From NCBI GenBank assembly GCA_001730095.1, contig MDLF01000044.1:23003-87002 (forward strand): DNA of 64,000 nucleotides, read 5' to 3'. This DNA is from Rhodobacteraceae bacterium (ex Bugula neritina AB1) (GTDB taxonomy: Bacteria > Pseudomonadota > Alphaproteobacteria > Rhodobacterales > Rhodobacteraceae). Numbering within the stretch: the first letter of the stretch is position 1; every line of letters starts with the position of its first letter. Shown here one piece after another: positions 44,822-53,718 of the stretch. The position numbers and the translations under genes were made by a program. Below the pieces are notes generated by a model. It did not search any database and was not told the DNA's origin. It saw only the letters and a program-made list of their open reading frames with translations.

Positions 44822-45367
44822 CTAATGGGATTTCCCGGATAGAGCTGCCTTGATGAAGCTCGCTTTCCCAGCCGTATATTTTTTCCGGTCACCAGGAAAC
44901 GCGGTGGCAAGGTGGGATTTTAGGTCCGCGTATTTCCCGCGCAGGTCCGCGTTTGACCTTAAAATGTCTCGGAACTGCAGATAGTCGCTCCATTGTGGAT
45001 CACTATCAAAGATTGCGTGAAGATGAATTGCCCGAACTTCGGGGGATTTCTCCAATACAAACAAGTGGCCGCCGTTCTCGGTGTTATTTCCTCTGTACAG
45101 GTAACCAATTGAACTCAAATGTCTTTTGAGTTCTTGCAGCAGTTCTGGATGCCGAACGCGTAATGCTATGTCCAGAATTGGCTTCGAAGGCAGACCGGCT
45201 ACAGATGTACTGCCGATATGCTCCACAAAATATCCATCAGTCCCAACAGCTTCCACAAGACGTTTACATTCTTTCTGGAAGGCTCGAGCCCATGCATTAT
45301 GATGCGCCCTCAATTCAACGCGCCCTCTTTGAAGGCCCAGGGCCGTTAGCTTGGCTCTATCTACCAT
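44822..45367 (-). CDS. GrpB-family protein (UPF0157, nucleotidyltransferase-like)
   Basis: The 181-residue protein has the GrpB signature VEHIGSTSVAGLPSKPILDIA near residues 48-68. This is a nucleotidyltransferase-superfamily fold related to a domain fused to some dephospho-CoA kinases. The biochemical role is not established. It lies between an IS30 copy and an ISNCY remnant and looks clearly more AT-rich than the surrounding genes, so it was probably acquired with the IS elements. Confidence 0.85.
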   Translation of the reverse strand: MVDRAKLTALGLQRGRVELRAHHNAWARAFQKECKRLVEAVGTDGYFVEHIGSTSVAGLPSKPILDIALRVRHPELLQELKRHLSSIGYLYRGNNTENGGHLFVLEKSPEVRAIHLHAIFDSDPQWSDYLQFRDILRSNADLRGKYADLKSHLATAFPGDRKKYTAGKASFIKAALSGKSH

Positions 45368-45369
45368 GG

Positions 45370-46334
45370 TCTCTTTGTTAGCAGATCGTTTTTATTGGCT
45401 GCATCATCCGCGAAACGGTCAATCATTGACAGCCGAAACTCCTGACAAGACCTTCTTGCGAGGCCTGGGTTTATACCCCATCTTCTCGGAATTGGTCCGG
45501 ACCTTGGGCTTTGGCGGCGCTTTCTCCTGCATCTCTTTGACATGAGCCAGAACAGCACTGAGCCGTTTGTTCTCGGTGACGGCAGCATGGGTGACGCGCT
45601 GGTCCATATCAAAGACTCTGTAGGGCAGGGATTGGCCTTTCCAGCGCACCTCAAGCCGGCCATCCGCAAAGGCATAGGTATCCACATATTTGCCGACCAG
45701 AGCGCGTGACAGCTCGTTTTCTTCGAGCATGATCCGCTTGCGGTCATAGGAAAATGTGAGCTGCTTGCCGACATAGCGGTTCTCGCGCCAGCACAGCACC
45801 TCATCCAGCCGGTCCGGTTCGACATTCAGCGCGCGGTGCAGGTTGTCCGGTTTGGCCGGAGCCTTGGAAAACTTGGCGTTGAAGCGGTTCTTGAAGCCTT
45901 CAAGAAAGGCATTTCCGGCCTCCATGTCCGAAATACCCGCCAGCCTCAGCTCTTTGACAAGCCGATCCTGAAGCGTGCGGTTCGCCCGTTCAACCCGGCC
46001 TTTGGCCTGAGAGCTGTTGGCGCAGAGGATCTCGATGTTCAGCTCATTCAGCGCGCGCCCGAACTGGGTCATGCCTGCGCCGTTCTTGGCATCGGTTTTA
46101 GCCACTCGGAATACCGAATGCTTGTCGCTGTAAAAGGCCACCGGACGGCCATGCTGAACCAGATAACCTTCCAGAGCCCCGAAATAGCTGAACGTGCTTT
46201 CCGATTTCACGAAACGCAGTTCCATCAAGGTGCTGGTGGCATCATCACCCATCCCATGTCCGCTCGTCCTCGCTGCCTTATGCGAGGAGAGTGACACTTC
46301 TGCTTTGCTGATGGGTGACATTACTGCTTTGCGG
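45370..46334 (-). mobile_element. ISNCY-family element with a large internal deletion
   Basis: The piece reads leftward. The terminal region (46241-46334) has two repeats of the type GCAAAGCAG-N3-TGTCAC. It runs through the usual start (CATGGGATGGGTGATGATG) directly into the second half of the transposase. About half of the gene is missing. The 3' end stops next to the GrpB start at 45367 without a recognisable terminal repeat. Confidence 0.7.
45419..46321 (-). pseudogene. ISNCY-family transposase, internally deleted
   Basis: From DDATSTLMELRF onward the protein matches the integrase-type catalytic core and C-terminus of ISNCY transposases: YSDKHSVFRVAK with the second Asp, and SQAKGRVERANRTLQDR with the Glu. 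The N-terminal HTH and first catalytic Asp region are deleted. The junction has GATGATG on both expected sides, pointing to deletion by microhomology. The product would be inactive. Confidence 0.8.
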
Positions 46335-46364
46335 CTACACTTGATGTAGCCGGGGTGGATTCAC

Positions 46365-47459
46365 ATCCGAAGTGCCAATTCTGTACGAATACAGAGAGTT
46401 GCATGGAGTATGAAGAATGGGAAGCCACTACTGTCACCTGAAGTTGGATGAACGTCGCAAGCTTGCAAAGTGGCTTGAGGCCAAAATGCCGATAGCTGAG
46501 ATCGCTGATAGATTGGGCCGCGACCCCTCGACGATCTACCTAGACATTAAACGCAACCGATACACGGATACAGAGATCCCAGAGCTCACCGGCTATCACG
46601 CCGTTGTCGCTCAGGACAAATACGAGCATCGCCGTGCCATACATCGCAAGATGATCGTGCACCCGGAACTGAAAACCGCCATCGAAGATCGGCTGAAGGC
46701 TGGCTGGTCGCCTGAACAGATCGCAGGCCGGATGCGTCTGGGACGCCACCCGATCCGCGTGAGCCATGAGACGATTTATCGGTTTGCGTACTCCAAGGAC
46801 GGTCGCGAGGAGCAATTCTACCGGCACCTTCCCGAACACCGCCGACGTCGCAGGCCGCGTGGCTACCGCAGACATAACCGAACGCATATCTTCGACGTTC
46901 GAAGCCTGTCTCACAGGCCTGAGCGCATCTCGGAACGCACCGAGTTTGGCCATTGGGAATGCGATCTGATGATGTTCCGCAAGGAGCATGGGAAGGTCAA
47001 CGTGACATCCCTGGTCGAGCGTGTCAGCCGATACGCATTTGTCATGCGCAACGAGGATCGTCAGTCCAAGCCGATCATGGAGGCACTGATCCAGGGTCTC
47101 GCTCCCCTGCCCGCCGATGCGCGCCAATCGATCACATTTGACCGTGGCACCGAGTTCTCGGCCTGGAAGCATCTGAAGGCCGGGATCGGAGCAGATGCCT
47201 GGTTCTGTGACCCGCAAGCGCCGTACCAGAAAGGCACCGTCGAGAACACGAACAACAGGTTGCGGAAGTATCTGCCTAGATCGACCGACCCGACGGCGCT
47301 GACAAATCGATGTTTGAGGTCGATTTGCCACCGCCTCAATTCCACGCCGCGCAAGTGTCTTGGGTATCAAACGCCTACGGAGGTCTTCGAAACCAAGCTG
47401 ATGGAAATCCAGAACCGATTGGAATAAAACTACATATCAGGAACTGCACTTCACCGTGA
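46365..47459 (+). mobile_element. IS30-family insertion sequence, intact
   Basis: The element is about 1.09 kb with imperfect ends sharing GAAGTGC and TTC blocks (about 46367-46385 and 47437-47455, inverted). It is inserted between two head-to-head ISNCY ends. Boundaries are good to a few bases only; TTCACA occurs on both sides but I do not claim it as the target duplication. Confidence 0.75.
46417..47427 (+). CDS. IS30-family transposase
   Basis: The 336-residue protein has an N-terminal HTH (PIAEIADRLGRDPSTIYLDI). The DDE core has the first Asp in GHWECDLMMF, the second in ITFDRGTEFS and the Glu in KGTVENTNNR. The C-terminus NSTPRKCLGYQTPTEVF is complete. Unlike the copy at 43.5 kb it has no hairpin insertion and appears functional. 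The N-terminus MGSHYCHLKLDERRK is typical of the family. Confidence 0.93.
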   Translation: MGSHYCHLKLDERRKLAKWLEAKMPIAEIADRLGRDPSTIYLDIKRNRYTDTEIPELTGYHAVVAQDKYEHRRAIHRKMIVHPELKTAIEDRLKAGWSPEQIAGRMRLGRHPIRVSHETIYRFAYSKDGREEQFYRHLPEHRRRRRPRGYRRHNRTHIFDVRSLSHRPERISERTEFGHWECDLMMFRKEHGKVNVTSLVERVSRYAFVMRNEDRQSKPIMEALIQGLAPLPADARQSITFDRGTEFSAWKHLKAGIGADAWFCDPQAPYQKGTVENTNNRLRKYLPRSTDPTALTNRCLRSICHRLNSTPRKCLGYQTPTEVFETKLMEIQNRLE

Positions 47460-47466
47460 GTTCACA

Positions 47467-47813
47467 CCGCAAAGCAGTAATGTCACCCATCGGCAAAGCA
47501 GAAGTGTCACTCTCCTTGCATAAGGCAGCGAGGGTGAGCGGACATGGGATGGGTAATGATGAGCGAGCGCGAGTTGAACCGCGTGGAGGTTTTGGCGCAG
47601 GTCGATGACGGCCGGTTGACAGTTGATAACGCGGCGAACCTGCTGGATCTGGCCGAACGCGCACGATCGAAGATCTTTTGCATTGAAAGGTCAAAGTGGC
47701 TGAGATTGCACGACGGAAAAACCGTCATCGGGCACCCGGTGACATTTCAGCTTGGTTGCAACTTCACGCGATCTTCCTGGGTGGGCGGCAACAAGCTGCT
47801 CAGGAATAATTGA
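47467..47813 (+). pseudogene. 5' end of a second ISNCY-family element
   Basis: The first 94 bp are an inverted, about 90% identical copy of 46241-46334. The transposase start follows (MMSERELNRVEVLAQV, then NAANLLDLAER, the first HTH part). After LAER the frame leaves family similarity and ends at 47813. Only the left end and about 40 codons survive. Confidence 0.7.
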
Positions 47814-47859
47814 CAAAATTAGTAAATTATAATACCCGCCGCGCTCGAAGGAGTTGCGG

Positions 47860-50403
47860 ATGTTTTACGACTTGGCAAGTTTGCGCATTTTTGGCGCCCG
47901 GCCCTGCCTGATACCAGCAGCAGGACCGCAGCTGACCTATGCTGCCTTGGCAGACGCCGCAGAAGACTTTGCACGCCAGTTGCCGCCCGATCGGCGGCTG
48001 ATTGCGGTGGAAGCTGCAAGCGATCCGCAGGCCATTGCGGCCTATCTCGGCGCGCTCGCGGCAGGCCATGCAGTGATGCCGCTGCCCGCCGGGGATGCCG
48101 AGACCGCCGCCCGCCTGGAAGACCGCTTCTGCCCTGCCGCCAGCTTTCGCCGTGTGAACGGCAGCTGGCAGCTGATTGCACATACGCGCGCGCCCGCAGA
48201 TATTCATCCCGAGCTTGCCCTGCTGCTGCAAACCTCTGGCAGCACCGGCCACGGCCGCGGCGTGCGCCTGTCTGCCACAGCCGTGGACAGCAACGCCCGC
48301 GCCATTGCCGAGTATCTGGAGATCCAGCCCCAGGACCGCGCCGCGCTGATCCTGCCGCTGCATTATTCCTACGGGTTGTCGGTGCTGCATTCGCATCTGG
48401 CAGCAGGTGCCAGCCTGTGGCTGGCCCCCGGCTCGGTGCTGGACACCGGGTTTGCAGAGGCTCTTGCTGCCTCCGGCGCCACCAGCCTGGCTGGGGTTCC
48501 GCATCACTTCCGGCTGCTGGAAAGCGCCGGCCTGGCGCAGGCGCTGCCCGGATCTCTCAGGACACTGACCGTTGCGGGCGGCGCAATGCAACCGGAACAG
48601 GTCCGCACATGGGCTGCCCGGATGCAGCACCGCTCAGGCCGGTTCTTTGTCATGTACGGCCAGACAGAGGCCACTGCGCGGATCAGCTATCTGCCGCCAG
48701 AGCTGGCGCAGGACAACGCCGGTGCCGCTGGTCTTGCCATTCCTGGCGGCCAGCTGCTGCTGCGCGACGCCGGCGGCAGGGACATCACCACACCGGAAGG
48801 TGAGGGAGAGCTGATCTATAAAGGCCCGAACGTGATGATGGGCTATGCCGAAGGCAGCGCAGATCTGCTCAAAGGCGCAGAACTCAGCGAACTCGCCACC
48901 GGTGACCTGGCCCGGCGCGCGGCTTGTGGCCTCTACCATATCACCGGCCGGCTGTCGCGGATGTCCAAGATCGCAGGGCTGCGCATCGGCCATGACGCCA
49001 TTGAACGCGCCCTGGCTGCCCAGGGGCACGAGGCCGCAGTCTGGGGCGACGATGCCCGTATCTCCATCGCCATCTGCGGCCACCCGGATGGCATCGCCGC
49101 CCTGGCCGCCCGGATGACCGGCGTCGGCCAGCAGCATTTCACCGTGATCCCGCGCAAATCCCTGCCGCGCCGCGCCAATGGCAAGATCGACTACCCGATG
49201 CTTCGGGCCCAATCGGCAGCCCCCAAGCGCGCCAAAGGGGTTCTGGCTGCCTATCAGGCGGCATTTGCGCCGCAGACCGTGGGCCGCAACGACAGCTTTG
49301 CCTCGCTTGGCGGCGACTCGCTGCGCCATGTGGAACTGTCGCTGGCGCTGGACGACATTCTGGGCGGCGCCCCGGCGGGCTGGGAAAAGATGCCCGTCAA
49401 GGACTTGCAGCAGGCCGCTCCAGCGCCCGCCGCAGGCCTGCCCTTTGATCTTGTCGCCCGGGTTCTGGCCATCTTCGCCGTGGTGGTGGCGCATCAGACC
49501 TTCTGGCCGGTTTTCGGCGGTGCTGCAGCTATGGTCATCCTGATGGGGATGAGCATCGCAGGGTTTCGGTGGGACGCGCTGAAATCCGGCGATCTGCACA
49601 GTTTTTTCAAACCCGTGGCCGCAGTGCTGATCCCCTACTACCTGATCCTTGCGGGCTATGCCGTCGCCTGGGAGCAGATGCCCTGGGTGTCGGTCTTTCT
49701 GGCTGGCAATTTTGCCCTGACCGTCCCCGAAACCGGTCTGATGCTGCCCTATCTCTATTGGTTCATCGAAGCCTACTTGCAGATGACCCTGCTTGTGGCC
49801 CTGCCGTTCATGCTGCCGCCGCTGCGCCGCTGGCTGGTGCATCAGGGCGCCTTTCGCGCAGGTCTTTGCTTGCTGGGTTTTGCCATCGCGCTGCGCCTTG
49901 GCGTGCCCGAGGTCTGGAACATCGGCGGCCGGGCGCAGTTCACCGTGCCCTGGGTGTTCTACCTGTTTGCGCTTGGCTGGTGCATCACAGCCGCGAGCAC
50001 GCTGACACAGCGGTTGCTGGTGCTGGCCGCCGCCTGCATCATCATGCCGATGGCGGCCTATATGGGCGGCAACTGGTACGGCGGCTGGATCAAATACATG
50101 TGGCTGCTGGCGCTGATCGCCGGGCTGCTGTTCCTTTCCCGCCTGCCGATGCCACGCATTGCCGTGCGGCCCATGATGCGGCTCGCCCAGGCGACCTTTC
50201 ACATCTATCTTTTGCACCGCTTTGTACCGGAACTGCTGATGCCGATGGCAGGGCTCGAGGGCCGCAGCCCGTTGAATGATGCGCTGGCCATCTTTGGCGG
50301 CATTGCCCTGGGCCTGGCCGCCGCCGCCCTGCAGCGGCAGCTGGTCCGGATGTGGTTGCAGGTGCGGAACCGCCGCCCCACCATGGCCCAGGCAAATATC
50401 TGA
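47860..50403 (+). CDS. Adenylation-ACP-membrane acyltransferase fusion
   Basis: The 847-residue protein has three parts. An AMP-forming ligase domain (residues 1-455) carries LLLQTSGSTGHGRG, YGQTEATARI, TGDLARR and the C-terminal Lys motif RRANGKIDYP. An acyl carrier domain (about 470-530) has the phosphopantetheine Ser in SLGGDSLRHVEL. About ten TM helices (545-835) resemble acyltransferase-3 proteins. It should activate a carboxylic acid, load it on its own carrier and pass it to an acceptor at the membrane. The ATG at 47860 follows an AAGGAG site; a TTG two codons earlier is less likely. Substrate and acceptor are unknown. Confidence 0.8.
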   Translation: MFYDLASLRIFGARPCLIPAAGPQLTYAALADAAEDFARQLPPDRRLIAVEAASDPQAIAAYLGALAAGHAVMPLPAGDAETAARLEDRFCPAASFRRVNGSWQLIAHTRAPADIHPELALLLQTSGSTGHGRGVRLSATAVDSNARAIAEYLEIQPQDRAALILPLHYSYGLSVLHSHLAAGASLWLAPGSVLDTGFAEALAASGATSLAGVPHHFRLLESAGLAQALPGSLRTLTVAGGAMQPEQVRTWAARMQHRSGRFFVMYGQTEATARISYLPPELAQDNAGAAGLAIPGGQLLLRDAGGRDITTPEGEGELIYKGPNVMMGYAEGSADLLKGAELSELATGDLARRAACGLYHITGRLSRMSKIAGLRIGHDAIERALAAQGHEAAVWGDDARISIAICGHPDGIAALAARMTGVGQQHFTVIPRKSLPRRANGKIDYPMLRAQSAAPKRAKGVLAAYQAAFAPQTVGRNDSFASLGGDSLRHVELSLALDDILGGAPAGWEKMPVKDLQQAAPAPAAGLPFDLVARVLAIFAVVVAHQTFWPVFGGAAAMVILMGMSIAGFRWDALKSGDLHSFFKPVAAVLIPYYLILAGYAVAWEQMPWVSVFLAGNFALTVPETGLMLPYLYWFIEAYLQMTLLVALPFMLPPLRRWLVHQGAFRAGLCLLGFAIALRLGVPEVWNIGGRAQFTVPWVFYLFALGWCITAASTLTQRLLVLAAACIIMPMAAYMGGNWYGGWIKYMWLLALIAGLLFLSRLPMPRIAVRPMMRLAQATFHIYLLHRFVPELLMPMAGLEGRSPLNDALAIFGGIALGLAAAALQRQLVRMWLQVRNRRPTMAQANI

Positions 50404-50519
50404 CAGCCTGGTGACGCCGGGCAGAACATCTTAATCCGGCCGTGTCCGCAATTGCTTGCGCATCCAGGATTCCAGCTTCTGCACGGCCTCCGGCACCACC
50501 CCATTTGGGCTCAGAGCAG

Positions 50520-50740
50520 GATTTCACCTCTCGGCAACGGGCGCGGACTGCGGTATTGCCCATGGGAACACCGGCCCCGACGGCGCTGAAAACGGCGGCG
50601 CTTTCGGGGGCGGAAAGAAAACCGGCGACGGCCGCGAATACAGCTCCGGCGCCTGCAACGGATACATGCGCCGGCAGACCGATACGGTGATTTACTCACC
50701 CGGGCCGCCGCTTGCTCAGGAGATCAAGTTTGACATCTGA
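50520..50740 (+). pseudogene. C-terminal remnant of an aldehyde dehydrogenase (piperideine-6-carboxylate type)
   Basis: The last 65 or so codons recall the C-terminus of AmaB-like semialdehyde dehydrogenases: [43 protein letters not shown]. The catalytic Cys and the rest are gone, and several conserved positions are changed. It abuts the FAD oxidase gene, which mirrors the amaB-amaA pairing of lysine/pipecolate catabolism. Confidence 0.6.
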
Positions 50741-52001
50741 TCTGGCATCCTGCCTCTGGCATCAAACCTGCCAGGAGACCCCCGCCTTCGAGGAGCTCAC
50801 CGGCGAGGCTGAAGCCGATCTTGTGGTGATCGGCGGCGGCTTTACCGGCTGCTCTGCTGCACTGAAAGCCGCAGAAATGGGGGCCTCGGTTCACCTGATC
50901 GAGGCAGATGAAACCGGCAGCGGCGGTTCCGGGCGTAATGTGGGGCTGGTCAATGCCGGCCTCTGGCTGCCGCCCGAAGACATCAACGCCGAACTGGGCG
51001 CTGGGACCGGCAGCCGCCTGTCCCAGCTGCTGGCGGGTGCCCCGGACATGGTGTTCTCGCTGATCACCAAACACGCCATCCAATGCGAAGCGGAAACCGG
51101 CGGCACCCTGCACTGCGCCCATGCGCCCGCCGGGATGAAAGATCTGCAGCGCCGCCATGCCCAGCTCCGCGCAATCGGTGCTCCGGTCCAATTGCTGCCG
51201 CGCGACGACGCCATCCAGCGCACCGGCTCCGAGGCCGTGCACGGCGCCCTGTTTGACCCGCGCGCAGGCACCATCCAGCCGCTCGCCTTTGTCCGCGGCC
51301 TTGCCCGCGCCGCCGCCCGGGCAGGCGCGCAGCTGCATGAACATTCTGCCGCCACCGCCATCAGCCGCGACGGCAGCACGTGGCATGTGGCAACGCCCAA
51401 GGGCAGCATCCGCGCCAAACATCTGATCATGGCCACAAACGCCTATGCCCGCAGCCTCTCCGGTTACGCCGCGCCGCAGGTGATCCCGGTGCATTATTTC
51501 CAGGCCGCCACCGATCCGCTGCCCGCCCCGCTGCTCAGGCAGATCCTGCCAATGAAGGAAGGCTGCTGGGATACCGCATTGGTGATGTCGTCCTGGCGGC
51601 TGGATCAGGCCGGGCGGCTGATCATCGGCGGTATGGGCGCGCTCGACCATTTCGGCAGCGCGCTGCACCGCAGCTGGCTGCCCCGCAAACTGGCAGCCCT
51701 TTATCCGGATCTGAAAGAGGCGCAGCTGCGCAGCCACTGGCACGGTCGCATCGCCATGACCGCCGAGCATTTGCCCAAGATTCTGGACCTGCAGGGCGGC
51801 TTTGCCTGTTTTGGGTATTCCGGTCGCGGTATCGGCCCCGGCACCCTGTTCGGTACCGCCATGGCCGAGGCGCTGCTGACAGGCGACAGCACCTGCCTGC
51901 CGGTGCCGCCCGTCCCCGACCACAGCCTGCCCTTTGCGGGTCTGCGCAGCACCTACTACGAGACCGGCGCCACGCTCACCCATCTGATCAGCAACAGGTG
52001 A
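50730..52001 (+). CDS. FAD-dependent oxidoreductase (DAO family, L-pipecolate oxidase-like)
   Basis: The roughly 423-residue protein has an N-terminal FAD-binding Rossmann fold ([19 protein letters not shown] near residue 31) and the C-terminal FAD block [17 protein letters not shown]. It belongs to the glycine/D-amino-acid oxidase family. The adjoining aldehyde dehydrogenase remnant suggests an AmaA-like pipecolate oxidase, but this is inference from the neighbour. The likely start is TTG at 50730, with CAGGAGA upstream, overlapping the remnant's stop. Confidence 0.82.
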   Translation: MTSDLASCLWHQTCQETPAFEELTGEAEADLVVIGGGFTGCSAALKAAEMGASVHLIEADETGSGGSGRNVGLVNAGLWLPPEDINAELGAGTGSRLSQLLAGAPDMVFSLITKHAIQCEAETGGTLHCAHAPAGMKDLQRRHAQLRAIGAPVQLLPRDDAIQRTGSEAVHGALFDPRAGTIQPLAFVRGLARAAARAGAQLHEHSAATAISRDGSTWHVATPKGSIRAKHLIMATNAYARSLSGYAAPQVIPVHYFQAATDPLPAPLLRQILPMKEGCWDTALVMSSWRLDQAGRLIIGGMGALDHFGSALHRSWLPRKLAALYPDLKEAQLRSHWHGRIAMTAEHLPKILDLQGGFACFGYSGRGIGPGTLFGTAMAEALLTGDSTCLPVPPVPDHSLPFAGLRSTYYETGATLTHLISNR

Positions 52002-52032
52002 TCAAGGCAGGCCGCTTGGCGCGCCCGCATCT

Positions 52033-53118
52033 TCAGCAACCGGCAATTGCCGCGCCAATATCCTGCAACAGCGCCGGATAGAACTGCGGCCCCGGTTCCA
52101 GCCCGGCCCCCAAGGGATCCAGCACAGCAGTGCCCGCACCGGTGCCATCCAGCACCGTGGCAACCAGCCCCGGATTGAACTGTGGCTCGGAAAACACGCA
52201 GGCCACTTTCCGAGCCGCCACCACATCCCGGATTTCCGCAATCCGCGCCGGACTTGGCTTTGCCGCATCGCTGAGCGTGATCGCCCCGGCCGCGCTGAGA
52301 CCAAAGCCCCGCTCAAAATACTGATAGGCATCGTGGAACACGATGAACGGCTTGTCCTGGAACGGCTCCAACGCAGCCGAAACGCTTGCCACAGCCTCTG
52401 CAATCTCCTGCTTGCCCGCCTCTGCATTGGCCATATAGGCCGCTGCATTATCCGGGTCATGCTCTGCCAGCTCTTTCGCAATTACATCCAGCCAGGCCTG
52501 GGCATTACCCGGCAGCAACCAGGCATGCGGATCGGCGCCCTGGTGGTCATGCCCATGCGCTTTGGCGTGATCATCATGATCACCGTGATCCTCATGCGCC
52601 GCATGTTCTTCATGATCATGGTCATCATGGCCCGCGTGATCATCATGTTCTTCATGATCTTCATGGCCGTGGTCATCGTGACCGGTATGGTCCTCATGCT
52701 CCTCGGGACCGTCATGGTTTGCGTGATCTTCCTGCGCCTCATGGTCACCATGGTCATGCGCCTCAAACCGGGCGCCCTCGCGGAACGGCAGCACCAACGT
52801 GCCGGTGCTTTCCAGCAATGCAACCCGATGCGCATCGCCCGCCAGTTCCTCCAGCGGACCTTCCAGCCAGGTCGTCAAACCGCCCCCCATCCAGAAAACC
52901 ACATCTGCCTGATCCAGCGCCCGCGCCTCAGAGGGGCGCATCGAATAGCCATGCGGCGAAGCGCCCGGCCGAACCACCAGGGCCGGCGCGCCCATGCCCT
53001 GCATCACCCGCGCCACCAGCCCGTGCACCGGCGTAATATCCGCCGCAACCCTGGGCACCTCTGCCCAGGCCGCCCCCGTTGCCGCCAAAAGCACTGCCGC
53101 TGCCACCGCGTTCCGCAT
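52033..53118 (-). CDS. znuA: Zinc ABC transporter substrate-binding protein
   Basis: The 361-residue periplasmic protein has a signal peptide (residues 1-19). Cluster A-I metal-binding features are His in TPVHGLVARVM, His in SPHGYSMRPSEA and a C-terminal Asp in VLDPLGAG. A very His/Asp/Glu-rich loop spans about residues 105-195, as in ZnuA proteins. It captures zinc for ZnuBC. It is divergent from zur across about 117 bp that hold a candidate Zur operator. Confidence 0.94.
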   Translation of the reverse strand: MRNAVAAAVLLAATGAAWAEVPRVAADITPVHGLVARVMQGMGAPALVVRPGASPHGYSMRPSEARALDQADVVFWMGGGLTTWLEGPLEELAGDAHRVALLESTGTLVLPFREGARFEAHDHGDHEAQEDHANHDGPEEHEDHTGHDDHGHEDHEEHDDHAGHDDHDHEEHAAHEDHGDHDDHAKAHGHDHQGADPHAWLLPGNAQAWLDVIAKELAEHDPDNAAAYMANAEAGKQEIAEAVASVSAALEPFQDKPFIVFHDAYQYFERGFGLSAAGAITLSDAAKPSPARIAEIRDVVAARKVACVFSEPQFNPGLVATVLDGTGAGTAVLDPLGAGLEPGPQFYPALLQDIGAAIAGC

Positions 53119-53130
53119 GTCACCCTCCGA

Positions 53131-53182
53131 TGTAACTTTATAACATTTCGTCCGGGTTGATAAACGTCATAACATAACATAT
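53131..53182. promoter_or_regulatory. Candidate Zur operator between znuA and zur
   Basis: Two AT-rich motifs of Zur-box type lie in the divergent intergenic region: TGTAACTTTATAACA at 53131-53145, an imperfect dyad, and TCATAACATAACATAT at 53167-53182. Alphaproteobacterial Zur boxes are built from similar TRTTATA-like half sites. The call is by eye and by context. Confidence 0.5.
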
Positions 53183-53235
53183 CAAGAGGCAAATCGCGCC
53201 GCCTCCCACAGGCCCGCCCCCAAAGGAATGCCTCC

Positions 53236-53718
53236 ATGGACTCCCTCGGTTTCGAACCGCATGACCACAGCAGCTGCGTTCATGACAGCATTGCCGCCGC
53301 CGAGGCCCACTGCCGGCAGCACGCCCTGCAATTCACCAAAGTCCGCCGCCGGGTGCTGGAGATCCTGCTGCAGGAGCACCGCGCGCTCGGCGCTTACGAC
53401 ATCCTCGACCGGCTGCGCCAGGAGGGTCTCGGCTCACAGCCGCCCGTCGCCTATCGCGCTCTGGATTTCCTGGTCACCAACGGTCTGGCCCATAAGATTG
53501 AACGCCTGAATGCTTTTATCGCATGTTCCCATCCGGGCGACAGCCATGCGCCGTTCTTCCTGATCTGCCGGTCCTGCGACGCGGTGGCCGAGGCGCACCG
53601 CGAACCGTCACAAGGCCAGCTTGGCGCGGCCGCCCGCGAGGCCGGCTTTATCATCGAACGCGCCGTGATCGAGGCCGAAGGCCTCTGCCCGAAATGCCAG
53701 CAAAGCCCGGCCGCATGA
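53236..53718 (+). CDS. zur: Zinc uptake regulator Zur (Fur family)
   Basis: The 160-residue Fur-family repressor has an N-terminal winged helix (TKVRRRVLEILLQEHRALGAYDILDRL) and a C-terminal dimerisation domain. The CRSC and CPKC pairs form the structural zinc site. With zinc bound it represses znuA and its own operon. It is co-transcribed with znuC and znuB, and the stop overlaps the znuC ATG. Confidence 0.93.
   Translation: MDSLGFEPHDHSSCVHDSIAAAEAHCRQHALQFTKVRRRVLEILLQEHRALGAYDILDRLRQEGLGSQPPVAYRALDFLVTNGLAHKIERLNAFIACSHPGDSHAPFFLICRSCDAVAEAHREPSQGQLGAAAREAGFIIERAVIEAEGLCPKCQQSPAA

Noticed and set aside
52545-52755. Repeated catgatcat-type sequence resembling a tandem repeat or CRISPR
   Set aside because: It is codon-level repetition of His, Asp and Glu in znuA; there are no spacers.
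52333-53160. Met/Ile-rich 275-codon frame that looks like a membrane protein
   Set aside because: It is the complement of the His/Asp/Glu-rich loop of znuA: His codons (CAT/CAC) and Glu/Asp codons read in reverse give Met, Val, Ile and Leu.
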